From: Streptomyces sp. CB01201 | GTDB lineage: Bacteria > Actinomycetota > Actinomycetes > Streptomycetales > Streptomycetaceae | Reading direction: 5' to 3' | DNA length: 64,000 nt | NCBI RefSeq assembly: GCF_002803085.1 | Contig: NZ_NNBJ01000008.1 | Coordinates: forward strand, 299,487-363,486 | In this document: positions 25,298 through 33,271 of the stretch, piece by piece | Position numbering within the stretch: the first letter of the stretch is position 1 | Layout: every line of letters begins with the position of its first letter | Translations under genes and position numbers: made by a program | The notes under the pieces: generated by a model | What the model was told of the DNA's origin: nothing | The model's database searches: none | What the model saw: the letters and a program-made list of their open reading frames with translations, nothing else

Positions 25298-25651
25298 ATG
25301 ATCAAAGGTCGGATCGCAAGGACCGTAGCCACGACGGCGCTCGTTCTGGGCGGAGCACTGTCCATAGCACCGAACGCACTGGCGGACAGCGGCTCGTCGG
25401 CGACCAGCGCTGCCCCGTCCAGCAACTCCGTACAGGCATCGTGCTGGGGCCAGCGAGTGTTCGGCAGCGCGGGCCATCACGGGAACAAGACCTGGTGCAA
25501 CTCTGGCCGGTATCGCGAAGTGATCACGTGCGAGACCCTCGGGGGCTACCAGTACGTCCACTACGGCCCCTGGGTATGGGCCAGCGCGGAGAGCACCGCC
25601 TGGTGCAACCTCGGGGACGAGATCATCGGGGACTACACGCAGGTGGGTTGA
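25298..25651 (+). CDS. Small secreted protein with four cysteines
   Basis: 117 residues. A Sec signal ends at about residue 29 (APNALA|DS). The mature 88 residues have a Ser-rich start, then C-W-G-Q, W-C-N-S-G, I-T-C-E-T and W-C-N-L: four Cys with many aromatic residues (YVHYGPWVWASAESTAWC), consistent with a compact disulfide-bonded domain. I do not recognise a family. GGGAGACC precedes the ATG. It is divergent from the NB-ARC regulator and ends at a hairpin, so it is a separate transcript. It could be an extracellular effector or matrix protein. Confidence 0.75.
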   Translation: MIKGRIARTVATTALVLGGALSIAPNALADSGSSATSAAPSSNSVQASCWGQRVFGSAGHHGNKTWCNSGRYREVITCETLGGYQYVHYGPWVWASAESTAWCNLGDEIIGDYTQVG

Positions 25652-25676
25652 GCGACAAGATCCCTCACCGTGAAGG

Positions 25677-25705
25677 CCGGCCTCAGCCGATCCCCCTGAG
25701 GCCGG
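25677..25705. terminator. Hairpin between convergent genes
   Basis: A 10-bp perfect stem (25677-25686 with 25696-25705) and 9-nt loop lies 25 bp after the small secreted protein gene, facing the end of the convergent DUF899 gene. Confidence 0.65.
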
Positions 25706-25800
25706 TCACCTGCATGCCACAGACCGCTCCTGTACGGCGGCCACCTCGCCGGGGCCCCGAGGGTGAGGCTCCGGCCCCGTGCCGTGAACCCTGTCCGCCG

Positions 25801-26682
25801 TCAGTGACAGTGGCCGTGACCGTGACCGTGACCGTGTCCGTGTCCGTGTCCGTACGGTTCCGGCCCGCCCGTATCCGCCCGGGGGGTACCCAGGTCGTCG
25901 GAGCGGCCGGCGTCAATGCGCGGCCACTGGGCCGTGGGACGGCCGCCCGGCCACTCCCGCAGCGGCGGCCAGTCGGGAGCCCCGCCCAGGGTCCGTGTGG
26001 CGTGCCCGCGGCATGGCCAGCCGACCGGTGAGTCCTCCCAGCTCTCCTGGCGTCCGTACGCGGTGAGATCCATGAGCGCGTAGCTGTAGTCGACCGCCTC
26101 GACCCCGCGGCGTCTGGTCCAGTACGTCTCGAAGACACGATCACCGTCGCGCAGATAGCACACCAGGTGGAACAGTCCGAGCTCCCGGCCGACGAGTAGC
26201 GTCTCCAGCGCGGGTTGCGCGGAGTACCAAGGCATCGACCAGCCCATGAAGTCCCGGTAGTTCCGACTCTCGTCGTACGAGGCCTGGGCATCGGCAAAGC
26301 CGTAGGCCGTATTGCGCCCCTGAGAGAACACGGCGAACGTGATGTCGCGAGCGTGCAGATAGGCCAGCTCCCCCACGTGGCTCATCACCCAGGTACAGCC
26401 TTCGCACTGTTCAGAGGACGGCCGACCGGGCCACCACATGAAGTAGTAGGCGATCAGCTGGCGTCGCCCCTCGAACGCTTCCAGAAGCGTGACGGGGCCG
26501 TCCGGCCCCAGCAGTTCGCTGTCCCCGGCCACCTCCACCATCGGGAGCCTGCGGCGGGCCGCGGCAATCGCGTCACCCTCGTGGGTATGGGCCCTCTCCC
26601 TCGTGCGCAGTCTCTCCAACTGCTCCTCGAAGGCCGCGCGGTCGACGACCAGGGGCTGTCCCGTACTCGGCTTCTCGGACAT
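25801..26682 (-). CDS. DUF899 family (thioredoxin-like) protein with His-Gly tail
   Basis: 293 residues from the ATG at 26682 with GGGAG upstream. The core (about 40-225) matches DUF899: LIAYYFMWWPGRPSSEQCEGCTWVMSHV, then ITFAVFSQGR and the MGWSMPWYSA motif. The Cys pair in QCEGC sits where thioredoxin-like folds carry their active site. The last 15 residues are alternating Gly-His ending GHCH, encoded by a run of 6-bp repeats. Such a tail would bind Ni, Zn, Co or Cu. Cytosolic; function unknown, perhaps a redox or metal-linked oxidoreductase. Confidence 0.85.
   Translation of the reverse strand: MSEKPSTGQPLVVDRAAFEEQLERLRTRERAHTHEGDAIAAARRRLPMVEVAGDSELLGPDGPVTLLEAFEGRRQLIAYYFMWWPGRPSSEQCEGCTWVMSHVGELAYLHARDITFAVFSQGRNTAYGFADAQASYDESRNYRDFMGWSMPWYSAQPALETLLVGRELGLFHLVCYLRDGDRVFETYWTRRRGVEAVDYSYALMDLTAYGRQESWEDSPVGWPCRGHATRTLGGAPDWPPLREWPGGRPTAQWPRIDAGRSDDLGTPRADTGGPEPYGHGHGHGHGHGHGHCH
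25804..25853. repeat. Hexanucleotide repeats encoding the Gly-His tail
   Basis: Consecutive 6-bp units (CCGTGA, then CCGTGT, on the plus strand) run to the 3' end of the DUF899 gene and encode (Gly-His)n. Copy number is likely to vary among strains. Confidence 0.8.
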
Positions 26683-27018
26683 CAGCGGCTCCCGGGGGCG
26701 CTTCGTCGTGGCAGCGGTTCGCTGCACAGCAACTTAGCCGCCCGACGGGCTCACCCTCCGCAAGCGACTCGGCTTCACCATCTGCGACCTGCGGGTGCGT
26801 TGAGGACGCGTCCGTCCGCAGGCACGGGCGTCGGGCCGGTCCAGGCGCCCCCGCGCGCCCCAGCCCGGCGAGCGCTGCGGTGCAGCACGGGGCCCACCCA
26901 CCGGTGACGGTGCGGGTGACATCCGGAGCGCGACGACCGGCACGGCCGAAACAGTCAGGGCCAGTAGCAGCACAAACTCGGCATACTGAACAGTGCTCGC
27001 CGGGGTACAGGGGTCGGC
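26683..27018. other. Intergenic region, possible gene remnant
   Basis: 336 bp without a complete gene. On the plus strand, about 26740-26804 reads PPDGLTLRKRLGFTICDLRVR followed by a stop. This looks like the C-terminal end of a lost gene, but no start or family is recognisable. Confidence 0.3.
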
Positions 27019-27309
27019 ATGGCATCCAAGACCGAGCTCCTCATGTCCCTGCGGGCCGTGCGGCAACTGCGCCGGGTTCGAGCCTTCTACACCCTCGGCC
27101 TCGCCCTGTGGGCCGCGTCGACCGCCTGGACGACCTGGCAGTCTCCCGGCAGCCGGCAGATGTGGGCGTCCGCACTGCTCCTGACCGTCTTCACCGGCCT
27201 CCTGGGCCTGGCATCCCTGTGGCTACAGCGCCTCCAGACCCGCAGCACGCACGTCGCCCATCACGCAGCCTCCCGCAGGACCCGGCCAACAGGTCACGCC
27301 CACGCCTGA
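27019..27309 (+). CDS. Small two-helix membrane protein
   Basis: 96 residues. AGGGG precedes the ATG. A basic N-terminus (LRAVRQLRRVRAFY) is followed by two hydrophobic helices at about 24-42 and 50-70, and a His/Arg-rich tail. No family is recognised. Third-position GC bias supports coding, but no functional context helps. Confidence 0.55.
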   Translation: MASKTELLMSLRAVRQLRRVRAFYTLGLALWAASTAWTTWQSPGSRQMWASALLLTVFTGLLGLASLWLQRLQTRSTHVAHHAASRRTRPTGHAHA

Positions 27310-27674
27310 ATCCTGTCCGGCACGTCCAGGGCGCGGTCGGCCCTGCTGCACCAGCGGCACCCAGGCAGCGGACCGCGTACCAGGACTCGATGAGGACGAC
27401 GACCACAGTCCTCCGCGCGGGCACCCAGTACACGAGGTACGCGAGGTACACGAGCCGGAGGCAGTCGACGTCGTTGGCGCGGCCTCCTCCGCTCCTGCTG
27501 TCGCCCGGGGCCGGTTCGCCGGCATCGGGTTGATGGAGGTGGCGGCCGGGGCGCGGTCCAGGACGTCCAGGCTCGGCTCTGTTGGGGTGCCGGGTCGGCA
27601 TCCGCACCGCCTGCCAGCGCCCGCTGCCCCGCCCCACCCAAAACCAAGATCGCCTGAGACCCAACGGAGTCCTG
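27310..27674. other. Gap with coding-like but start-less minus-strand frame
   Basis: No complete gene. On the minus strand around 27340-27480 a frame reads LRLVYLAYLVYWVPARRTVVVVLIE with good third-position GC bias, but I see no start or ribosome-binding site and the frame is cut off downstream. It may be the remnant of a membrane protein. Confidence 0.3.
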
Positions 27675-28295
27675 CTACTCGGACGGCTGCCACCACGCCC
27701 GCCGGACCTGCTCGAACCGCATCGGCAGCGCCTCCCACCCCAACTCCCCCGCATGGCGCACGTTCTGGCCGGTCGCCCAGCGCTTCCACGACCACAGCAG
27801 TCCGGGCGCGTCCAACGGCAAACCCACCTGCTTGATCACCCCGCCCGACCTCTTCGTGTGGTGCACCGTCACGAACAGGGCCTCCACGGCTCCGCCCCCG
27901 ATGTGCTCCGCGACCAGCTCCGCGCGGCGCTTCAACCAGGCCGCCAGCACCACATGCAGATCGTCGGCCACGTCCACCGTGTGCAGAGACTTCCACTTCG
28001 ACCGCACCACCAACAGCTTCCGCGCCCGAGGCCGGTACGCGCCGCACCGCGTCGCCAGCACCTCCGCCCGCCGCAGGGGCGCCAAACCCCCTGCGCCCGA
28101 AGCCCGTACCACTCCCACGATCACCGCAAGACGCAGCACCTCGTCCGAACAGCCCTCCGTCCGGGCCTGCGTCCAGAGTTCACGCCACACCCACTCCGCT
28201 TTCGCCCGCCCCACCGTGTCCAGCGGATACCGGCCCCCGTCCACCGCTGCTGTCGTGGACGCGACGTGCCGCTCGGGAACCTTGCCCATGTCCAT
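27675..28295 (-). CDS. Hypothetical protein, accessory-type
   Basis: 206 residues from the ATG at 28295; a TTG four codons earlier is possible. Codon third positions are strongly G/C, so it is probably expressed. It is basic and tryptophan-rich, with a helical section (LRLAVIVGVV), then a beta section (RKLLVVRSKWKSLHTVDVADDLHVVLAAWL) and a tail WKRWATGQNVRHAGELGWEALPMRFEQVRRAWW. The middle part faintly recalls the core of tyrosine recombinases (a helix, then LRRAEVLATRC), but none of the catalytic Arg-His-Arg-Tyr set is identifiable. I do not assign a function. It lies upstream of the metE riboswitch on the opposite strand. Confidence 0.5.
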   Translation of the reverse strand: MDMGKVPERHVASTTAAVDGGRYPLDTVGRAKAEWVWRELWTQARTEGCSDEVLRLAVIVGVVRASGAGGLAPLRRAEVLATRCGAYRPRARKLLVVRSKWKSLHTVDVADDLHVVLAAWLKRRAELVAEHIGGGAVEALFVTVHHTKRSGGVIKQVGLPLDAPGLLWSWKRWATGQNVRHAGELGWEALPMRFEQVRRAWWQPSE

Positions 28296-28554
28296 ACCGC
28301 CCCACAACCTCTCCCGCCTGGCACAACAGAGTCGCTTGGCTCACTATTTTTACTGAAAACAGCCTCTCCTTCTCGGCATCGGCCAGGCCGGCAAGGCCAC
28401 TGCCGCAGCCGCAGCCGGTAGCCGGGTTCGCCCAGCCGGACAACTGACAGCTGACAGCTGACAGCGCGCAATCTGCCGCCGCGGTTGCCATCCGCTGTCC
28501 GATACGGAATGACGTCGCTCTTCCTCTCACGGCACTACCGCGTAGGCTGACCCC

Positions 28555-28752
28555 CAGCAGCTGGTTCACCCCGTCAGCCAGACGGGGTGTCGCAAGAGGG
28601 AACCCGGTGGAAATCCGGGACTGCCCCGCAGCGGTGAGCGGGAACGACCGCCGTCATACGCACTGGGTCCGAGATACGGGGCCTGGGAAGCGACGGCCAG
28701 TAGGTGTCCTCCGTCAAGGAGGGTGTGCCCGCGAGTCCGAAGACCTGCCAAC
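28555..28752 (+). ncRNA. Cobalamin (B12) riboswitch of metE
   Basis: Conserved parts appear in order: GGTTCACC..., AAGAGGGAA, CCCGGTGGAAATCCGGGA with CTGCCCCGCAGCGGT, and the B12 box AGTCCGAAGACCTGCC at about 28734-28749. The start codon of metE is about 185 bp further on. Binding of adenosylcobalamin is expected to shut off metE, since cells with B12 can use the B12-dependent methionine synthase. The outer boundaries are approximate. Confidence 0.92.
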
Positions 28753-28937
28753 TGCCCGTGTACGGACCGTTCCGTGCGCGGATATTTCCGGTGACCTCGT
28801 GGGCGGGTCGGCGTACACATCTGACGGAACGACCGCGCCTTTGCGCGCGAAGTCGTCGCCGTCGGGTTCGTCAGTCCCTTCGCGCCCTCGTCCCGTCCCC
28901 GGGGATGTTCAGGAGTCATCTCGCGAAGGAGATTTCC

Positions 28938-31256
28938 ATGACAGCGAAGTCCGCAGCCGCGGCAGCACGGGCCACCGTGTACGGCTACCCCCGTCAGGGT
29001 CGGAATCGTGAACTCAAGAAGGCCGTCGAGGGCTACTGGAAGGGCCGCGTCACCGCCGATGCCCTCAGGAGCACCGGCGCCGAACTCCGACGGAGCAATT
29101 GGCGCCAGCTCGCCGACGCCGGCATCCACGAAGTGCCGACCGGCGACTTCTCGTACTACGACCACGTTCTCGACACCACCGTCATGGTGGGTGCCATCCC
29201 CCCGAGGCACCGCAGCGCCGTCGACGCCGACGCGCTGGACGGCTACTTCGCCATGGCCCGCGGCACCCAGGACGTCGCGCCGCTGGAGATGACCAAATGG
29301 TTTGATTCGAACTACCACTACCTTGTACCGGAGTTGGGCCCCGACACGGTGTTCACGGCCGACTCCACCAAGCAGGTCGCGGAGTTCGAGGAAGCCCTCG
29401 CGCTGAGCCTGACCGCCCGGCCTGTACTCGTCGGCCCCGTCACCTATCTCCTGCTCGCGAAGCCGGCCCCGGGCACCGCCGCCGACTTCGAACCGCTCAC
29501 CCTCCTGGACCGGTTGTTGCCCGTGTACGCCGAGGTCCTGGCGGACCTCCGTGCGGCCGGGGCCGAATGGGTGCAGCTCGACGAGCCGGCTCTTGTGCAG
29601 GACCGCACCCCGGCCGAGCTGAACGCCGCCGAGCGCGCCTACCGCGATCTGGGAGCGCTCACCAATCGGCCCAAACTGCTCGTCGCCTCCTACTTCGACC
29701 AGCTCGGCGAAGCGCTGCCGGTCCTGGCCAAGGCACCGGTCGAGGGCCTCGCCCTGGACTTCACGGGGGCGGCCGCGGCCAACCTGGACGCGCTGGCTGC
29801 CGCGGGCGGGCTTCCGGGCAAGCGACTCGTCGCCGGTGTGGTCAACGGACGCAACATCTGGATCAACGACTTGAGGAGGTCGCTGGCCACCCTCGGCACC
29901 CTCCTCGGGCTCGCCGACCGGGTCGACGTCTCCGCCTCGTCCTCCCTGCTGCACGTCCCGCTGGACGCCGCCGCCGAGCGCGACATCGAGCCGCAGATCC
30001 TGCGCTGGCTCGCCTTTGCCCGGCAGAAGACCGCGGAGATCGCCGTCCTCGCCAAGGGAATCTCCCAGGGCACCGACAGCATCACGGCCGAACTGGCCGC
30101 GAACCGGGCCGATTTGGCGTCCCGCGCCGCGTCTCCCCTCACGCACGACCCGGCCGTACGGGCTCGCTCCGAAGCCGTGACGGACAGCGACGCCCGCCGG
30201 ACCCAGCCCTACACCGCACGCGCCGCCGCGCAGCGGGCACACCTCGGGCTGCCGTTGCTGCCGACCACCACCATCGGCTCGTTCCCGCAGACCACCGAAC
30301 TGCGCACCGCCCGTGCCGACTTGAGGGCGGGCCGGATCGACATCCTGGGCTATGAGGCGCGGATCAAGAACGAGATCCGCGAGGTGATCTCCTTCCAGGA
30401 GAAGACGGGCATCGATGTCCTGGTGCACGGTGAGCCCGAGCGCAACGACATGGTCCAGTACTTCGCCGAGCAGCTCACCGGATACCTGGCGACGCAGCAC
30501 GGCTGGGTCCAGTCGTACGGCACCCGCTATGTCCGCCCGCCGGTCCTGGCCGGCGACATCTCCCGCCCCGAGGCGATGACGGTCCGCTGGACGGCGTACG
30601 CGCAGTCGCTCACCCACCGCCCGGTCAAGGGCATGCTCACCGGGCCGGTCACCATGCTCGCGTGGTCCTTCGTCCGGGACGACCAGCCGCTCGGCGAGAC
30701 CGCCCGCCAGGTCGCCCTCGCCCTGCGCGACGAGGTCAACGACCTTGAGGCCGAGGGGACTTCGGTGATCCAGGTGGACGAACCCGCGCTGCGCGAAACC
30801 CTTCCGCTGCGGGCGGGTGACCGTGCGGCCTACCTGGCGTGGGCCACCGAGGCGTTCCGGCTCACCACGGCCGGGGTGCGGCCGGACACCCAGATCCACA
30901 CGCACATGTGCTACGCCGAGTTCGGCGACATCGTCCAGGCCATCGACGACCTCGACGCCGATGTCATCAGCCTGGAGGCCGCCCGCTCCCACATGCAGGT
31001 CGCGCGCGAACTCGCCACGCACGGCTACCCCCGCGAGGCCGGCCCCGGCGTGTACGACATCCACTCCCCCCGCGTGCCGGGCACCGACGAGACCGCCGAT
31101 CTGCTGCGGACCGGCCTCAAAGCCATCCCCGCCGAGCGCCTGTGGGTCAACCCCGACTGCGGGCTGAAGACACGCGGCTGGCCCGAGACCCGCGCCTCCC
31201 TGGAGAACCTGGTCGCCGCGGCCCGCACCGTGCGCGGTGAGCTGACCGCCTCCTGA
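28938..31256 (+). CDS. metE: Cobalamin-independent methionine synthase
   Basis: 772 residues, the normal MetE length. The ATG at 28938 has AAGGAGA upstream. N-terminal barrel: VYGYPRQGRNRELKKAVEGYWKG. C-terminal catalytic barrel: LPTTTIGSFPQT, with zinc ligands in THMCYAEF (His-x-Cys), the following Glu region, and NPDCGLKTR (Cys). It transfers the methyl of methyltetrahydrofolate (polyglutamate form) to homocysteine. The preceding cobalamin riboswitch controls expression. It ends at a strong hairpin shared with the convergent WYL regulator. Confidence 0.98.
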   Translation: MTAKSAAAAARATVYGYPRQGRNRELKKAVEGYWKGRVTADALRSTGAELRRSNWRQLADAGIHEVPTGDFSYYDHVLDTTVMVGAIPPRHRSAVDADALDGYFAMARGTQDVAPLEMTKWFDSNYHYLVPELGPDTVFTADSTKQVAEFEEALALSLTARPVLVGPVTYLLLAKPAPGTAADFEPLTLLDRLLPVYAEVLADLRAAGAEWVQLDEPALVQDRTPAELNAAERAYRDLGALTNRPKLLVASYFDQLGEALPVLAKAPVEGLALDFTGAAAANLDALAAAGGLPGKRLVAGVVNGRNIWINDLRRSLATLGTLLGLADRVDVSASSSLLHVPLDAAAERDIEPQILRWLAFARQKTAEIAVLAKGISQGTDSITAELAANRADLASRAASPLTHDPAVRARSEAVTDSDARRTQPYTARAAAQRAHLGLPLLPTTTIGSFPQTTELRTARADLRAGRIDILGYEARIKNEIREVISFQEKTGIDVLVHGEPERNDMVQYFAEQLTGYLATQHGWVQSYGTRYVRPPVLAGDISRPEAMTVRWTAYAQSLTHRPVKGMLTGPVTMLAWSFVRDDQPLGETARQVALALRDEVNDLEAEGTSVIQVDEPALRETLPLRAGDRAAYLAWATEAFRLTTAGVRPDTQIHTHMCYAEFGDIVQAIDDLDADVISLEAARSHMQVARELATHGYPREAGPGVYDIHSPRVPGTDETADLLRTGLKAIPAERLWVNPDCGLKTRGWPETRASLENLVAAARTVRGELTAS

Positions 31257-31263
31257 TCGAACC

Positions 31264-31298
31264 GGCGGGCCGGGACACTCGGAGCGTCCCGGCCCGCC
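31264..31298. terminator. Terminator hairpin after metE
   Basis: A perfect 13-bp stem (31264-31276 with 31286-31298) and 9-nt loop lies just after the metE stop and before the end of the convergent WYL regulator gene. Confidence 0.75.
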
Positions 31299-31349
31299 GC
31301 GCCGCCGTCGTCCCTCTCGCCTGGTCCGCGAACGAGGACGTCGCCGGAG

Positions 31350-32327
31350 TCAGTGGGGTGGGTAGACCCGGGCGAGTACGGCGACGGTGGCAGCCATGGC
31401 CCGGCGCAGTTCGGCCGGCGCGACGACCTCGACGTCGATGCCGAGCCGCAGCAGTTCGCCGCACACGTGGTCGGTGCTCTCGGTCGGGATGACGGCCTCG
31501 ACCCATCCGTCGTCGCCGACGGGGGCCGCGGTCGAATCGACCGCCCGCACCACCTCGGGGGGCACGTTGTCGGGCAGGCGCCGACGTCCCTGCGGGGAGA
31601 GACGGATGGTGGCTGTGCCGGTGTAGCGGCGCGCCTGGAAATCGTTGAGGTAGGAGGTCCAGTACTCGCCCAGGTCGAACTCCCGCGGCCGATCGAACCG
31701 CTCGTCGGTCATCACCGCATCGAGGATCTGGGTGACACGGTAGGTCGCTGTCCGGCGCTCCGCGGCGGCAACGACGTACCAGATCCCGGATTTGAGCACC
31801 AAGCCGTAAGGGCGAAGCCGACGATGCACCTCCTGCGGCGCGCGCCATCGGCGATAGCGCACGTCCACCGCACGCCGGGTGAGCACCGCGTCGACGAACA
31901 GCGGCAGTTGCGGTGTCTGCTCGGGTTCCCGGTACCAGCCCGGGGCGTCCAGGTGGAACACCGCCGCGGTCTGCGCCGCCTCCTCGCGCAGTCCCGTCGG
32001 CAGCGCGGCCAGCAGCTTCAGCCGTGCCGTTGCCACCTCCTCGGCCAGGCCCAGGTCGGCGGCGGGTCCGGGCAGGCCGGCGAAGAACAGCGCTCGTGCC
32101 TCGCCCTCGCTCATCCCGGTGAGGCGGGTGCGATAGCCGTCGAGCAGCTGGTAGCCACCCCCACGGCCCGGCTCCGCGTAGACCGGGACCCCGGCGTCCT
32201 GAAGACGCGTCAGGTCACGGTAGGCGGTCCGCACGGACACCCCCAGCTCCTCGGCGATCGCGCGTGCGGACATACGGCCACGGGATTGCAGCAACAACAG
32301 CAGCGACAGCAGTCGACCGGCAGACAT
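31350..32327 (-). CDS. WYL-domain transcriptional regulator (DeoR-like HTH)
   Basis: 325 residues from the ATG at 32327 (GAGGAGAA upstream). An N-terminal HTH at about 5-60 (GRLLSLLLLLQSRGRMSARAIAEELGVSVRTAYRDLTRLQDAG) is followed by the Gly-rich turn PGRGGGYQLL. The WYL core at about 140-220 contains GLVLKSGIWYVVAAAERR and TYRVTQILDA. A C-terminal WCX extension follows. WYL proteins sense ligands such as nucleotides, often in stress or defence. It is divergent from the NIPSNAP gene with 138 bp between, which it probably regulates. Confidence 0.92.
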   Translation of the reverse strand: MSAGRLLSLLLLLQSRGRMSARAIAEELGVSVRTAYRDLTRLQDAGVPVYAEPGRGGGYQLLDGYRTRLTGMSEGEARALFFAGLPGPAADLGLAEEVATARLKLLAALPTGLREEAAQTAAVFHLDAPGWYREPEQTPQLPLFVDAVLTRRAVDVRYRRWRAPQEVHRRLRPYGLVLKSGIWYVVAAAERRTATYRVTQILDAVMTDERFDRPREFDLGEYWTSYLNDFQARRYTGTATIRLSPQGRRRLPDNVPPEVVRAVDSTAAPVGDDGWVEAVIPTESTDHVCGELLRLGIDVEVVAPAELRRAMAATVAVLARVYPPH

Positions 32328-32465
32328 GAGGTGATTCTCCTCGGAAACCCTGACAGCACGTGGCACACGTCTCCCCTAGCGTCCATCCACATGCGGCTCC
32401 GGCCGAACGCCGCCGGAGCACCCCGGAGAACACTCCGGAAAACACCACCGAGCAGGAGTACGCCC

Positions 32466-33203
32466 GTGCCCCCTACCACCCCCGTCGGCTGTCCCGCCGT
32501 GATCGAGCTTCGCCAGTACACGCTGCGTCCGGGTCGGCGCGACGAACTCATCGAGCTGTTCGACCGGGAGTTCGTCGAAACCCAGGAAGAGGCCGGTATG
32601 GCCGTGCTCGGCCAGTTTCGGGACCTCGATGATCCGGATCGCTTCGTCTGGCTGCGCGGCTTCCAGGACATGGCAGTTCGACACCGTGCGCTGACAGCCT
32701 TCTACGGCGGACCCGTCTGGGCCACGCACGGTCCTCGGGCCAACGACACCATGGTCGACTCCGACGACGTCCTGCTGCTGCGGCCCCTGTCCGCCGGGAG
32801 CGGCTTCGCCGTCCGCCCGGCCGAGCGGCCCCAGGCCGGTGCGCGGTCATCCGACCGGTTCGTGTCCGCCACCGTCTGGTCCTTCCCTCCCGGACGGCAG
32901 GACGGCATCGCACTCATCCGGGACGGACTCCTCCCGCTGCTCCACCAGACAGGGCCCGCGCCACTGGCCGTCCTGATCTCGGAGACAGAGCACAACACAT
33001 TCACCAGGCTGCCGGTCCGCACCGGAGAGAACGTCGCCGTGGTCTTCACGTCCTACCCCTGCGAAGGTGCGCACCGCCAACACCTGGCCGGGATACAGGC
33101 CCACCCCCTCGCACAACAGATCCTGACCGGCATCGGCCGCGAACAGACCGCAGCACCAAGGACGCTGCGGCTGGTCCCCACGGACCGCTCGCTCATCTGC
33201 TGA
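32466..33203 (+). CDS. NIPSNAP family protein
   Basis: 245 residues from a GTG at 32466, chosen because GCAGGAG lies nine bases upstream and the protein then runs VIELRQYTLRPGRRDELIELFDREFVETQEEAGM, the family start. NIPSNAP is a ferredoxin-like dimeric alpha/beta-barrel; DDPDRFVWLRGFQDM is its second conserved strand. A second copy of a similar fold may follow (residues 130-220). It is divergent from the WYL regulator. The substrate is unknown; monooxygenase-like or stress roles are possible. Confidence 0.88.
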   Translation: MPPTTPVGCPAVIELRQYTLRPGRRDELIELFDREFVETQEEAGMAVLGQFRDLDDPDRFVWLRGFQDMAVRHRALTAFYGGPVWATHGPRANDTMVDSDDVLLLRPLSAGSGFAVRPAERPQAGARSSDRFVSATVWSFPPGRQDGIALIRDGLLPLLHQTGPAPLAVLISETEHNTFTRLPVRTGENVAVVFTSYPCEGAHRQHLAGIQAHPLAQQILTGIGREQTAAPRTLRLVPTDRSLIC

Positions 33204-33210
33204 CCTCCAC

Positions 33211-33246
33211 GCCGGACCAGACGCCGGACCAGACGCCGGACCAGGG
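33211..33246. repeat. 12-bp tandem repeat between convergent genes
   Basis: GCCGGACCAGAC is repeated three times (33211-33222, 33223-33234, 33235 onward with a changed end) in the 68-bp gap between the NIPSNAP and epoxide hydrolase genes. Confidence 0.8.
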
Positions 33247-33271
33247 ACGGGACCAGGGGCCGTGACGGCAG

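Noticed and set aside
25804..25853. Regular repeats as a CRISPR array
   Set aside because: They are a 6-bp coding microsatellite without spacers; no repeat-spacer structure was seen anywhere.
27223..28047. A 274-codon minus-strand frame overlapping the hypothetical gene at 27675-28295
   Set aside because: It is in a different frame from the one with clean third-position bias and is rich in Gly/Ala/Arg noise; not called.
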